Positions 8,402-17,976 of a stretch of DNA of 64,000 bases are shown one piece after another (the stretch's first letter is position 1; the number at the start of each line of letters is the position of its first letter). The position numbers were made by a program, and so were the translations under genes. Where the stretch lies: positions 817,230 to 881,229 of the forward strand of contig NZ_QAJL01000005.1 of assembly GCF_003852525.1 (NCBI RefSeq), read 5' to 3'. The DNA is from Pedobacter sp. KBW06 (GTDB taxonomy: Bacteria; Bacteroidota; Bacteroidia; Sphingobacteriales; Sphingobacteriaceae). A model generated the notes under the pieces. It was not told the DNA's origin and made no database searches. It saw only the letters and a program-made list of their open reading frames with translations.

Positions 8402-11185
8402 TCAAGGTTTAGTTTTTTCCGGCATCAGTACCAGTTTCACATAGTTTTTATCCTGAATGTAAGTTGCCGCAGCTTGCTGCACTGATTTTACAGTGATGCC
8501 ATTCAGGGCAGCATCGTAGTCAAAAAACTGTGTCAAAGGCTCTTTGTTCATCACCTGAGAAGCGAGGTAATCCAACCAGAATTCATTGTTCTTTGCGCCT
8601 GTTTCCAGTCCCACTTTACGTGCGGCCTTAAATTTCTGCAGGTTTTCCGCAGAGGGCCCCGATGTTTTCATTTTGTTCAGTTCATCCTGTACCGAAGCAA
8701 TGAGTGATTCCACATTGTTAGGTGCACAATCAAAGGAAACAGCCATGGCAAACCTCGTTTTCGGAACTTTAGACAGGTTCATCTGCACGTTTGGGGTATA
8801 GGTCCCTCCTTCCTGATCGCGAAGGCGTTGGGTAAGGCTGATCTTTAACGCATCAGCAATCGCGTTCATTTTAATGGTATTTTCAAAATTGTAATCGAAA
8901 GCACCTGAATAAGTCAGAAATACACTTGACTTCTGCTCGGTTCCTTTATATACGGTTTTTGAAATGCGGCCCGGAGGAACATTAATCCCAAGATCTCTCA
9001 TCGTTTCTTTTTTTCCTGTTGAAGGCAGTGAGCCCAGGTATTTTTCCAATAACGATTTCAGCTTCCCCTCTTCCATATTCCCTACAAATAAGAAAGTGAA
9101 AGCCGAAGCATCGGCAAAGCGCGCTTTATAAATTTCAATCGCCCTGTCCAGCTTAATGGCATCCAGGCGACCGATGCTTTGTGGCCTTCTGCGTACATGG
9201 TAATTACCCAGCACTAGGTTCACCGTATCCATAAATACCTGAGTACGGCCATCTTCTTTATTCATCAACTGCTCTTTACTTCTCCCCAAAAGTGTCTGAA
9301 AGGCTTCTTCATCCTTACGTGGCTCCATGAAATAAGCATGCAGCAATTCCAGCGCAACCGGAAGGTCCTCTTTTGTCGTACTGCCATTGAATCCCTGATA
9401 CTGATCCGTGATAAAAGGACTCAGCTGAACCTTTCTTCCGGTCATAAATTTACTGACCTGCAGTGCATCATAATTGCCCGCACCAGCTGCGGCCACGAGA
9501 TTGGCAGCATTAAGGGCGCTTTCGAAATCCGCATCGCTGCATAAAGAAGTCCCGCCTTCTGCAAGCCCCTTAATCAGGATCTGGTCGTTCTGAAAATCTG
9601 TTTTTTTCAATAATACGGTCAGGCCATTGCTCAACACAATTTTCTGAACATCAATCTGTTTGATTGTTTCCACCCTGGTAACTTTTCCGGGAACAGGCTC
9701 ATTTTTAAGCAATGGAAGGTCGAGATTATCTTCTTCAAAAGGAGGCAGACCTTGGCTATACACGCTTTCTATCCATTTCAATACGGTAGCTTCATCCGGA
9801 AGAAATGCTTTATTGTACTCAGAAGATTTCACAATGATGTCGCGGTCTGTTGCTTTCATGTACTCCTTCATCAGCGCATTGATTTCATCCAGGGTAATAT
9901 CAGGAAGCAATGCAGCAGTCAATTCGGCTTCTTTAGTGATGCCGGGTGCAGCATTACCGGTTAAGAAATGCTGCAGATAGGGCCTGATCAATATTTCTGA
10001 GGAAGTCTTATCTTTTTCTTTCAAAGCTTCCTCCATCTGATACTGATGCGCTTTCTTTACCCTTTCCAGTTCTGATTTTGTAAAACCCTGTTCCTCCATG
10101 CGGCGGAGTTCCAGCCAGATACTTTTTAATCCCTGTTCTGTTTCCGCGGGTTTAGTCGTAAGGCCTACGGAAAAAGCAGACAATCCACCGGTCAGCTGAT
10201 TAAAACCGACTATCGGCAGCCTTCTGAATCGGATACCAACCAATTCTGCCAGCAGTTTTTTGAGCAAACCAGCCCTGTAATCTGCAGCAGTAACAATAGT
10301 ATCGGCCAGCGATTTCTTCATGATCTCCAAAGAAATCCCGCCTAATTCAGAATCGATAAACTGCAGGTACTGGTTCTTGCCAGTCAACGTTGCCCGGTAA
10401 ACCGGTCGCTCTTTTTCCTTTTCAGGATTACGCAGGTCTGAAAACTTTGCCTTGATGTCTTTCTCCATCTGGTCCACATCAATATCACCAACCACCAATA
10501 TCGCCTGCAAATCCGGACGGTACCAGTCCTTGTAAAAGCTACGGATTTCTTCCGGAGTCACCTTCAGTAAAACCTCCTCTGTTCCGATCGGAAAACGTGA
10601 TCCGTGTCGGGAGTTATTGGTGTAAAAAGGCACACTTTTTTCCTGGAAACGCTGTGCCAGCCCCTGGCGAAAACGTTTCTCTTCCAGGATCACGTGGCGC
10701 TCCCGCTCCACATCTTCGGCTTCCATATTCGCATCCTGTGCCCAGTCGCGGATAATCTGTAAACCGTTGGCCAGCAACTCCGGATGGTCCGAAGGTAATG
10801 GAAGCTGATAAACGGTCTCGTCCAGACCGGTATTGGCATTGATGTCTGCCCCAAAACGTACGCCTGATTTCTCCAGGTAATCAGACAGCGCCTTTTTGGG
10901 AAAATGTTTGGTTCCGTTAAAGCTCATATGTTCTATAAAATGGGCTACCCCTCTTTGCTGATCGGTTTCCAGAATAGAGCCTACTTTACTGGCCAGGTAC
11001 ATCATTACCCTTTTTTGGGGTGTTTTATTTTTGCGGATATAATAGGTAAAGCCGTTGGGCAGTTTACCCGTTCTTACTTCCGGGTCCAGTTGCAGTGGCT
11101 GCGTATCCAGGCTGGTTTTACAGGCCAAAGGGATACACAAAGCTGCAAGTAAAAGAACACTTAAAGATTTATATTTGATCAGCAT
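8402..11185 (-). CDS. M16 family zinc metalloprotease, lipoprotein
   Basis: 927 residues. The N-terminus is a lipoprotein signal (LLLAALCIPLAC, acylated Cys22), so the enzyme faces the periplasm or outer membrane. The inverted zinc motif HFIEH is at residues 82-86 (His82, Glu85, His86). The downstream helix VERERHVILEEKRF near 160 supplies the third ligand region. Length and a second, motif-less half (about 500-927) fit the two-domain insulinase/pitrilysin layout, with an active half and an inactive half forming the clamshell. M16 enzymes degrade or trim peptides and small unfolded proteins. It starts 1 bp after the MutS-like gene stop and ends 11 bp before the second permease fusion, which places it firmly in the same operon. 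The substrate is unknown. Confidence 0.92.
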   Translation of the reverse strand: MLIKYKSLSVLLLAALCIPLACKTSLDTQPLQLDPEVRTGKLPNGFTYYIRKNKTPQKRVMMYLASKVGSILETDQQRGVAHFIEHMSFNGTKHFPKKALSDYLEKSGVRFGADINANTGLDETVYQLPLPSDHPELLANGLQIIRDWAQDANMEAEDVERERHVILEEKRFRQGLAQRFQEKSVPFYTNNSRHGSRFPIGTEEVLLKVTPEEIRSFYKDWYRPDLQAILVVGDIDVDQMEKDIKAKFSDLRNPEKEKERPVYRATLTGKNQYLQFIDSELGGISLEIMKKSLADTIVTAADYRAGLLKKLLAELVGIRFRRLPIVGFNQLTGGLSAFSVGLTTKPAETEQGLKSIWLELRRMEEQGFTKSELERVKKAHQYQMEEALKEKDKTSSEILIRPYLQHFLTGNAAPGITKEAELTAALLPDITLDEINALMKEYMKATDRDIIVKSSEYNKAFLPDEATVLKWIESVYSQGLPPFEEDNLDLPLLKNEPVPGKVTRVETIKQIDVQKIVLSNGLTVLLKKTDFQNDQILIKGLAEGGTSLCSDADFESALNAANLVAAAGAGNYDALQVSKFMTGRKVQLSPFITDQYQGFNGSTTKEDLPVALELLHAYFMEPRKDEEAFQTLLGRSKEQLMNKEDGRTQVFMDTVNLVLGNYHVRRRPQSIGRLDAIKLDRAIEIYKARFADASAFTFLFVGNMEEGKLKSLLEKYLGSLPSTGKKETMRDLGINVPPGRISKTVYKGTEQKSSVFLTYSGAFDYNFENTIKMNAIADALKISLTQRLRDQEGGTYTPNVQMNLSKVPKTRFAMAVSFDCAPNNVESLIASVQDELNKMKTSGPSAENLQKFKAARKVGLETGAKNNEFWLDYLASQVMNKEPLTQFFDYDAALNGITVKSVQQAAATYIQDKNYVKLVLMPEKTKP

Positions 11186-11186
11186 A

Positions 11187-13859
11187 TTACAGTGATAATA
11201 ATGGTTTATGACTTACCGGATCATTTGCTTTAATGATGTCGACGATCTTTTCATTTTCAATAATGATCATTCCCTGCCTGTCGCTCGTGATACCGGAAGC
11301 CAGTGTATATGGATAAGTTGGTACGCCATCTTTCATTACCGTTGGCAGGAAGGAGAACTGCAGGTTATGGCAGACTTTGCCTAAAGCATCGCCCACCTCA
11401 ATAATATGTGTAGAGACCACAAAGAAACTGTTCCTGTTTGCTGCAAAGGCTTTTGTCACGGCCAGTGTGGCATCGTAAGCATCTTTTACGTTGGTCCCCT
11501 TAAACAACTCATCAAACAAGACATACAAGTCCAGAGATTCACTCATCGCTTTGGCCACAGTTTTAGTCCGCAATACCTCGGCATAAAAATGACTGTATCC
11601 CATATCCAGGTTATCAGAAACGTTGATCGAGGAGAACAAACCATCTTTAACCGAAAACTCCATCTCTTTAGCCGCGATTGGGAAGCCCATATGGGCGAGG
11701 TAAACTGCAATGCCCATCGACTTCATAAAGGTGGATTTTCCGGCCATATTTGCTCCGGTTAAGAACAGTACGTTCCGGTCCCGGGTTAAATGCAGGTCGT
11801 TGGCCACCCCATTTCTCAATCCCGGATGGCGGAAACCCTTTATATTTAACACCATCTGCTCGGCAGGCAATGCCCTTGCATACACAAAGTCCTGTTCTGC
11901 GGCAACTGCTGCTACGCCCACAAAAACATCGAGTTCGTAGATCAGTTTCAACAGGTTTTCCATCTGGTTCATCATCGCATGGCGAATCACATAGTCATTC
12001 CTGATCAGCTGCATTAAGGAAGGTTGTTCCTCTTCTGCATTCAAAATACTTTGCAACCTGGAATCCTGCAGGACCTGTTCTGCAATGTCCAGTTCAACCT
12101 GATAAACCCCAATCCCTGCTTTTCTTTTCAATTCTGAAAAGAACACCCGGAATGCCTGCAGCACTTCAACCGTTACCGATTGCCCGGCCTGTAATTGCAA
12201 TAATTCTGCACTATGGAAAAGCGTTTGCTGGAATTTTTTGAGGAATATTCCCCATGCCACTCTTGGCAGGGATGCTCCTGCTCCGCCAGACAGGTAATCT
12301 TCCATCGATTCCACCTGCGAACGGATCACGGGAAAAATCACCCTGTGCTGCTGAAAAAATGCAAATAAGGCACTGCGCTTATTGATCAGCTCCGGCTGAT
12401 TCAGGGGAGCTGCAAACATACTTTCCAGTACTTTCTCTCCACCCCTGGTTTGCAGACGGTTAAACAGACTGTAAATGGATTGCTGTTTAAACTTGCCTTG
12501 TAAATTCAGGTCTTCTATGGTTTGCCGATCTGCACTTAGGTTTGTCTGTGCTTTTTTTACTTCTTTTTTGTCGCTGATCAGCTCCAGTACCCCTTCATTG
12601 TTGATGATGATCATCCCATGCCTGTCGTCGGTAATCCCTTCCGTTAAGGTATAGGTATACACCGGTTTGCCATTTTCCATACGGGTAGGCAGGTAGCGAA
12701 AAATCATGTTATTGCATTTCTTTTGCAACACCGCTCCTGCTTCCATAATGTGTGTGGAAATTACAAACAGCGAATGTGGCTTGCTGGCAAAAGCTTCCAT
12801 GATGGCAATCGTGCCTTCATAAGCATCCTTCACATTGGTACCGCGGAACAGCTCATCAAAAACCACAAACAGGTTTTTTCCTGCGCCAAGTTCAACGGCC
12901 ACTTTTTTCACCCTCAGGACCTCCGCATAAAAATGACTGGCCCCCATGGCGAGGTTATCCGGCAGATTAATGGTGGTGTACATGCCATCACAAACAGAGA
13001 ATTCCATTTGTTTTGCCGCAACAGGAAAACCCAGGTGCGCCAGGTACATGGCAATACTCAGCGATTTCATAAAAGTGGATTTACCCGCCATATTGGCCCC
13101 GGTAAGGAATACAATATTGCTGTCCGGGTTCATCTCCAGAGAATTCGTAACCGGTTTATTCAGCAATGGATGACGTACCCCTTGCAGCTTCAAACAGTTG
13201 GCATCGCGTTTTAATGCGGTAGCAAAGTGATAACCACGCTCTTCAGCCACTCTGGCGATGGAAATGTAGACATCCAGCTGATAAATGTGCTGCAGGATTT
13301 TCTCCATTAAGGGACGTTGCTGAAAGCGCAAAATATTGTCATACTCTACAATTTTACCAGAAGAGATCTTGCCTTTTCCATGCTCTGCAAAGATGATTTC
13401 CAGCTCCCTGGAATTGACCAGCGCCAATATTTTTTCTACTTCTTTACCATAAGGATTTGCCGCTACCTTTGACTTAATCTCCAGCATAAACCTTTTCAAT
13501 CCCTGTAAAATCTCCGTCAATGCGATGACACTTTCGCCCGCCGCTTTAAAGTCGGCCATGCTAAAACCCTGATTGGAAAGCCTGCTGCGGGGATCGGTAT
13601 TGCCCAGGTATCTTTCCGCTTCTTCAAAGCGGTTTCCCTGTAAAGGAAAAACAGATTTGCTTTCCTGAAAATACCGCAGTATCGCTACCCTGTCGTTGAT
13701 CAGCTGCTCGTCCGAAAGCGGATTGCGAAACAGCTCTTCCAGCAGCGCAGCGCCTCCCTGAGTATAGGTTTTATTAAAAATATGGTAGATGGAATCACTC
13801 CCCGATCTGGAGAAGATATTCAAATCATCGATTGTCTGTTTATCGGTTATAAAGCTCAT
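11187..13859 (-). CDS. Tandem MutS-family ATPase: two complete MutS core + ATPase modules in one chain
   Basis: 890 residues built from two homologous halves (about 1-435 and 439-890). Both open with the same pattern (KQTIDDLNIF... / RQTIEDLNLQ...), carry a helical MutS lever/core region, and end in a MutS ATPase. Walker A GANMAGKST occurs at 254-262 and again at 701-709, an offset of 447. Walker B DELF is at 334-337 and 782-785. HFYAEVLR and the ISTHI/VSTHI switch appear in both. There is no N-terminal mismatch-recognition domain, connector or Smr nuclease domain. MutS proteins work as dimers with paired ATP sites, so this looks like a covalent pseudo-dimer. It is cytoplasmic. It lies 1 bp from both neighbours (permease fusion upstream, M16 protease downstream). 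A role in ordinary mismatch repair is unlikely. Confidence 0.88.
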   Translation of the reverse strand: MSFITDKQTIDDLNIFSRSGSDSIYHIFNKTYTQGGAALLEELFRNPLSDEQLINDRVAILRYFQESKSVFPLQGNRFEEAERYLGNTDPRSRLSNQGFSMADFKAAGESVIALTEILQGLKRFMLEIKSKVAANPYGKEVEKILALVNSRELEIIFAEHGKGKISSGKIVEYDNILRFQQRPLMEKILQHIYQLDVYISIARVAEERGYHFATALKRDANCLKLQGVRHPLLNKPVTNSLEMNPDSNIVFLTGANMAGKSTFMKSLSIAMYLAHLGFPVAAKQMEFSVCDGMYTTINLPDNLAMGASHFYAEVLRVKKVAVELGAGKNLFVVFDELFRGTNVKDAYEGTIAIMEAFASKPHSLFVISTHIMEAGAVLQKKCNNMIFRYLPTRMENGKPVYTYTLTEGITDDRHGMIIINNEGVLELISDKKEVKKAQTNLSADRQTIEDLNLQGKFKQQSIYSLFNRLQTRGGEKVLESMFAAPLNQPELINKRSALFAFFQQHRVIFPVIRSQVESMEDYLSGGAGASLPRVAWGIFLKKFQQTLFHSAELLQLQAGQSVTVEVLQAFRVFFSELKRKAGIGVYQVELDIAEQVLQDSRLQSILNAEEEQPSLMQLIRNDYVIRHAMMNQMENLLKLIYELDVFVGVAAVAAEQDFVYARALPAEQMVLNIKGFRHPGLRNGVANDLHLTRDRNVLFLTGANMAGKSTFMKSMGIAVYLAHMGFPIAAKEMEFSVKDGLFSSINVSDNLDMGYSHFYAEVLRTKTVAKAMSESLDLYVLFDELFKGTNVKDAYDATLAVTKAFAANRNSFFVVSTHIIEVGDALGKVCHNLQFSFLPTVMKDGVPTYPYTLASGITSDRQGMIIIENEKIVDIIKANDPVSHKPLLSL

Positions 13860-13860
13860 G

Positions 13861-16170
13861 TTATTTACGTTTTCTGCGAATCAGCAACACCAATCCCAAC
13901 AGGAATATGGTGCCGGGAATCAGCCCATAATACAATATTTCTAGAGTGCTCACCCCTGCTTTACTCAGCAGCAGTTTGTTATCTTTTGATGGTGGGCGGG
14001 TCATATCAACGGGGAATACCCCATCGGCAAACCAGCCGAAAATACTGATAGCAAAAGAGCCGTTGATGACTTCCATATTGCTCCTTGCCAGCTCTTTATT
14101 GCTAAAGAAATCGGCATCACCTGTTACCACAATCCGTTGTTCTTTGTTTTTCAGCTTTCTGGTCAGCATCAGTGATGCCGGAAAAGTACCTTGCTCATCT
14201 CCTGTTTTTGCATCAAATACCAAAGCCGCGGAGTCGAGTACAAATTGTCCTTTCTTGATCCAGGCTGTCTTTTCATTTGTCATTAACAAGGGTTGAATCG
14301 TAAAAGGCCCTTTACTGTCATAGCTCAAGGCCGCGACACCCGGCATCGAGATTCTCGATTTCTCTTTATAAGGCTTTTCAAGGCCCGCGTTCATCGACAC
14401 AGCAGCAGCAGCTAAGCTTGGCGTAACCAGTCCGTAAGAGAAATCTCTGCTTTTTTGCACTAGTGTTCCATTGCGCATTTTTACCCCCAGAGCATCTAAC
14501 AATGGGTTTACAATGGCTTGTTTACCCGCCTCGCCGGCAATCAATAGGTTTCCCCCTTCGGCAGTATATTTCTGAAGTTTGGCCAAAGCAGCCGGACTAA
14601 ACTGAACTCTGGGGTCAGCAATCACCAGGGCGGCAATGCCCGCTGGAATCACTGCATGCTCCAAAGAAACACTGTCAATATCAAAGCCCATATTGATCAT
14701 GGAATTCCTGGCGAACTTATTATTGGTCAGCATTTTATAGTCCCTGTCGCCCACCTTGTCCATGCTACGCTGATAACCATCAGTTGCAAAAACAACCTTT
14801 GGCGGCGTAACGATCAGGCGTTTCAGCGCTGCGGCTACTTCGGGCTCATCCGGCCAGAAAGAAGCATCGTCAAAAGTCCTTAGAAAAGTAGTCTTCCCTT
14901 TATACTTCAGCTGAAATACGAGACGGTCGTTCTCCCCGCGCAGGTCTGCTTCTTTACGGATCTGTTCCGGATTTAAAAAACCTGCGGTATCCACCTCAAA
15001 AGCCTTTGCATGTTCTGTAAACAAGGTTTTTAAACTTTTTCCCTGGTTCATGACATAGAACTGAGGGTCCCGGTAATCGTAGTAATAGACCCATTTCAAG
15101 TTAATATTGGACTTGAAACGCAAATAAGGTTCCCACCTGGCAGTCGCAGGAATGCGGCCAACTGGTGCCCCAAAACTATAGGAACCATGTAATCCATTTA
15201 CATAAGCCGTTACTTCGAGGGGTTCATCACCCATTTTTTTCAAGACTTCCTGGGTCGCTTTAACAATCGTATTCGCTTTGGTAAATGTCGCATCATAGTA
15301 ACCGATCAGGGGCTGCCGCGAGCTGAGGTAAGCAACCGCCAATCCAATCCCCAGCACGAGCAGATACCTGCCTGCATGGTAAATAAAGGATCTGCTAACG
15401 CGGGCCAGTTGTAATCTCGCAATCGTAAAGCCCAGGAAAATTCCCGTAACCACGAAGTAATAGATCACATCACGGCTGTTCAGCAATCCGGCCACCATGC
15501 GCTCTGCCCTGCTTGGCATAGAAAGGCTATAAGTCAGGTCCCGCACAAAATCCAGACTTTGTCCGAAGTTCCCGATATAATTCATAAATGCCAGGACCGC
15601 AAAAGTACAAATCGCGGCAACCACCTGATAAGTCGTGAGGCTGGACATAAAAATTCCGATTGCCGCATAGGTATTTAAGAGTAAATATGCCACAAGCAAT
15701 GCCACAAGGGGATGTGGAAAATCAAAGTTGTCGATACAGGCGAAACCGATCAGGAGAAAGAGGCACATCAAAGCGATGATCACTAAATTATAGACCATCA
15801 TGGCGAAAAACTTCCCATAAACGATCTGACTCAGCTTTACCGGAGAAGAGTACAGCAATTTAATGCTTCCGCTGCTCATCTCCCTGCTGATGATTCCCAT
15901 CGTAACCAGAGGTGTATACAGAAACAGGCTGGAAAGAATCCCGAAAAAGATCCCCAGAGGAAGATTACCTACCCTCAGACTCGTGGTGAACAGCTTGTCT
16001 GTTAAAAAAGAAAAAGCAGGAATATATTGCTGGATGTGTTGTATTTCATCTATAGCCGGGATCAGATCGAAACTCATTTTCAGAAACAGGATCATGATCA
16101 GTAACCAGGCAATAGGAGAATAAAATAGCAGACTGAGTTCCAGCCTCGCTATTTGTATTATTTTTTTCAT
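13861..16170 (-). CDS. Gld-type ABC transporter fusion: ABC-2 permease + GldG-like periplasmic domain (copy 1)
   Basis: 769 residues from the ATG at 16170. A longer frame reaches 16251 but would overlap the upstream ATPase gene and add 27 hydrophilic residues absent from the paralogue. The layout is the same as copy 2 (6102-8390): ABC-2 permease helices at about 1-260, starting with a nearly identical 23-residue segment (MKKIIQIARLELSLLF...); a GldG-like periplasmic domain with LKWVYYYD, FATDGYQRSMDKVGDRDY and AALVIADPRVQFSP; and a terminal helix with IRRKRK. It lies 43 bp after the ABC ATPase and 1 bp before the MutS gene. The two copies probably form a heteromeric permease with the single ATPase. 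Confidence 0.87.
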   Translation of the reverse strand: MKKIIQIARLELSLLFYSPIAWLLIMILFLKMSFDLIPAIDEIQHIQQYIPAFSFLTDKLFTTSLRVGNLPLGIFFGILSSLFLYTPLVTMGIISREMSSGSIKLLYSSPVKLSQIVYGKFFAMMVYNLVIIALMCLFLLIGFACIDNFDFPHPLVALLVAYLLLNTYAAIGIFMSSLTTYQVVAAICTFAVLAFMNYIGNFGQSLDFVRDLTYSLSMPSRAERMVAGLLNSRDVIYYFVVTGIFLGFTIARLQLARVSRSFIYHAGRYLLVLGIGLAVAYLSSRQPLIGYYDATFTKANTIVKATQEVLKKMGDEPLEVTAYVNGLHGSYSFGAPVGRIPATARWEPYLRFKSNINLKWVYYYDYRDPQFYVMNQGKSLKTLFTEHAKAFEVDTAGFLNPEQIRKEADLRGENDRLVFQLKYKGKTTFLRTFDDASFWPDEPEVAAALKRLIVTPPKVVFATDGYQRSMDKVGDRDYKMLTNNKFARNSMINMGFDIDSVSLEHAVIPAGIAALVIADPRVQFSPAALAKLQKYTAEGGNLLIAGEAGKQAIVNPLLDALGVKMRNGTLVQKSRDFSYGLVTPSLAAAAVSMNAGLEKPYKEKSRISMPGVAALSYDSKGPFTIQPLLMTNEKTAWIKKGQFVLDSAALVFDAKTGDEQGTFPASLMLTRKLKNKEQRIVVTGDADFFSNKELARSNMEVINGSFAISIFGWFADGVFPVDMTRPPSKDNKLLLSKAGVSTLEILYYGLIPGTIFLLGLVLLIRRKRK

Positions 16171-16213
16171 TCTAATGTATTTATTGGTGATGGCTTCATT
16201 TGTGTGATGATGC

Positions 16214-17137
16214 TTAATTCGAAATTCTGGACAATTGGGCAAAGGTTTCATCTAATGAGCTCTTTTCCATGTTCAGCTCGCGTAACCGCCATCCCTGCTT
16301 TGCACTTTCCAGCACCAGGTTTTCAGAAATACTGCGGTCGCCGTTAAAATAGAGCCTCAGCTGTTTTTCCGTCAGGTATTCTACTCTGGTAATACCTTCA
16401 ATGGCCAGCAGACGGTCCTCCGCAGGTGCATTTTCCATCAGGACGATCATGCTGTGCGGCGCTACATAATTGTCAAAAGCTTCCATCGTGTCCGAAAACA
16501 CTATGCGTCCGCTTTCGATCATCACAATCTGCTTACACAGGTATTGAACTTCGGTAAGGACGTGGGTAGAAAGGATCACCGCCCGTTCTGCAGCGATGTC
16601 TTTGATCAGGCCACGAACTTCGATGATCTGGTTGGGATCGAGTCCGTTGGTCGGCTCATCAAAGACCACAAGTTTCGGATGGTGAATAATGGCCTGGGCA
16701 ATTCCAACCCTTTGCTTATAGCCACCGGATAAGTTCTTGATCAGCCTTTTGCTGATGTGGGTCAGTCCGCAGCGTTCTTTCACTTCCTCCATAGCAGACT
16801 TCAGTTTTTTGGCATCGATGGAACGCAGTATGCCGCAATGCCGCAGATACTCATCTACCGTTAAATCCATGTATAATGGAGGGGTCTGCGGCAAAAAACC
16901 GATTTCCTGTTTGGCCAGTTCCGGTTCCTTGCTCAGGTCTATGCCATTGATGATGACTTCTCCGGCGGTTTGCGATAAGACACCGCAAAGAATGTTCATG
17001 GTGGTCGATTTTCCGGCCCCATTGGAGCCTAACAGACCTACAATCCCACTCCTTGGGATCTCTATATTGATGTCACGAATAGCCCAGCTGGTACTATAAC
17101 GGTGCGACAGACCGCTAATACGAACGATTGGTTCCAT
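16214..17137 (-). CDS. ABC transporter ATP-binding protein
   Basis: 307-residue nucleotide-binding subunit. Walker A GSNGAGKST is at 37-45, the Q-loop near LPQTPP (82-87), the signature LSGGYKQR at 136-143, Walker B LVVFDEP at 156-162, and the H-loop LSTHV follows at about 193. A C-terminal extension of about 90 residues (VRL-type) is common in GldA/CcmA-like exporters. The downstream genes encode two Gld-type permease fusions that lack their own ATPase, so this is their energiser. The upstream gap of 62 bp follows the DUF4397-like lipoprotein. It is transcribed as part of the 24997-6102 series if that series is one operon. Confidence 0.93.
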   Translation of the reverse strand: MEPIVRISGLSHRYSTSWAIRDINIEIPRSGIVGLLGSNGAGKSTTMNILCGVLSQTAGEVIINGIDLSKEPELAKQEIGFLPQTPPLYMDLTVDEYLRHCGILRSIDAKKLKSAMEEVKERCGLTHISKRLIKNLSGGYKQRVGIAQAIIHHPKLVVFDEPTNGLDPNQIIEVRGLIKDIAAERAVILSTHVLTEVQYLCKQIVMIESGRIVFSDTMEAFDNYVAPHSMIVLMENAPAEDRLLAIEGITRVEYLTEKQLRLYFNGDRSISENLVLESAKQGWRLRELNMEKSSLDETFAQLSRISN

Positions 17138-17199
17138 AGTAGTTAAATTTGGATTAAGAAAATTTATTGAAGAGCAGGCTTAAAGAAGCCTGCTTTTGA

Positions 17200-17958
17200 T
17201 TAGTAGTCGTCGAGCAAAAAGGGCTTTTGTTTTAATACTTCAGTTGTTTCATCAGGGAAGCCAATCAGGGCCAGGGTGAAATTCCGGAAACGCCATAAAT
17301 TATCTTTGGCAACGCCCAGCCCATTTGTGGTATACCTGGCCAGGAGTTTTTGTGTTTCCTGATCCCGGAATTCAAAAGTATATTCTCCGGTTTTTAAGGC
17401 TGCGGCATAGCGCTTATATTCCGTTTCCCCTTTGTACGCCAGCCCTTCTGCTTCCTTACGTTCCCCATTGCCAACCAGGTAAACATTTATAGGTCTGCTT
17501 TGATAAGACAGGTTCAGAAATTTAATACCAAATGTGCTGTCTGCAGCATTATAAGCGGGCGGAACAAAGGTAGAAAGCAGGTAATCAGGATGCTCAACCG
17601 TCCCTGTAAAGTATAACCTGTTGATGCTCCCTTGTTTTAATTTTAGGTTCAGGTCGTATAACGGCTTACTCGCTGGCAAGGTGTCCGGATAGCGGTAAAT
17701 CGCTAAAGGCTGCAGTTCTTTATTAATCGAGAATTTATTAAATCCATTAAAAACAGCATAATAAAAAAGCTGTCCGTCATAATAACGATCCAAAGGCTTG
17801 GTTCCTCTAAAGCTGGGCATCAGCCGCGTATCTCCGGGCATCGCATTAAATAACGAAAGGTGACTGATAACAGGTGCTTGTTCAGTTTTTTTACAGGAAA
17901 CAAAAGCAAAGCACAATAAGCTGATGGACCATATTATATTGAGTTTATAAGTTTTCAT
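17200..17958 (-). CDS. Putative DUF4397-like lipoprotein
   Basis: 252-residue lipoprotein with a signal sequence ending in a lipobox (FAFVSC, Cys22). The rest is beta-rich with no catalytic motif. The stretch FLNLSYQSRPINVYLVGNG followed by KGETEYKRYAAALKTGEYTFEFRD resembles the immunoglobulin-like DUF4397 fold found in Bacteroidota surface lipoproteins. That assignment is by pattern only. It begins 18 bp after the SusD stop and is probably an accessory surface lipoprotein of the SusCD pair, comparable in position to SusE-type proteins. Confidence 0.6.
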   Translation of the reverse strand: MKTYKLNIIWSISLLCFAFVSCKKTEQAPVISHLSLFNAMPGDTRLMPSFRGTKPLDRYYDGQLFYYAVFNGFNKFSINKELQPLAIYRYPDTLPASKPLYDLNLKLKQGSINRLYFTGTVEHPDYLLSTFVPPAYNAADSTFGIKFLNLSYQSRPINVYLVGNGERKEAEGLAYKGETEYKRYAAALKTGEYTFEFRDQETQKLLARYTTNGLGVAKDNLWRFRNFTLALIGFPDETTEVLKQKPFLLDDY

Positions 17959-17976
17959 GTGGTTCAGTTTAGCTGG

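Noticed and set aside
12723..13214. 163-codon plus-strand open frame
   Set aside because: Complement of the N-terminal MutS module; no independent support.
11187..13859. Tandem MutS as an assembly artefact
   Set aside because: The halves have diverged too far in sequence for a recent assembly duplication, and the reading frame is continuous through the linker near residue 438.
16171..16251. Upstream start for the first Gld-type permease fusion
   Set aside because: Would overlap the ABC ATPase gene and add 27 residues missing from the paralogue. The ATG at 16170 aligns with the paralogue start.
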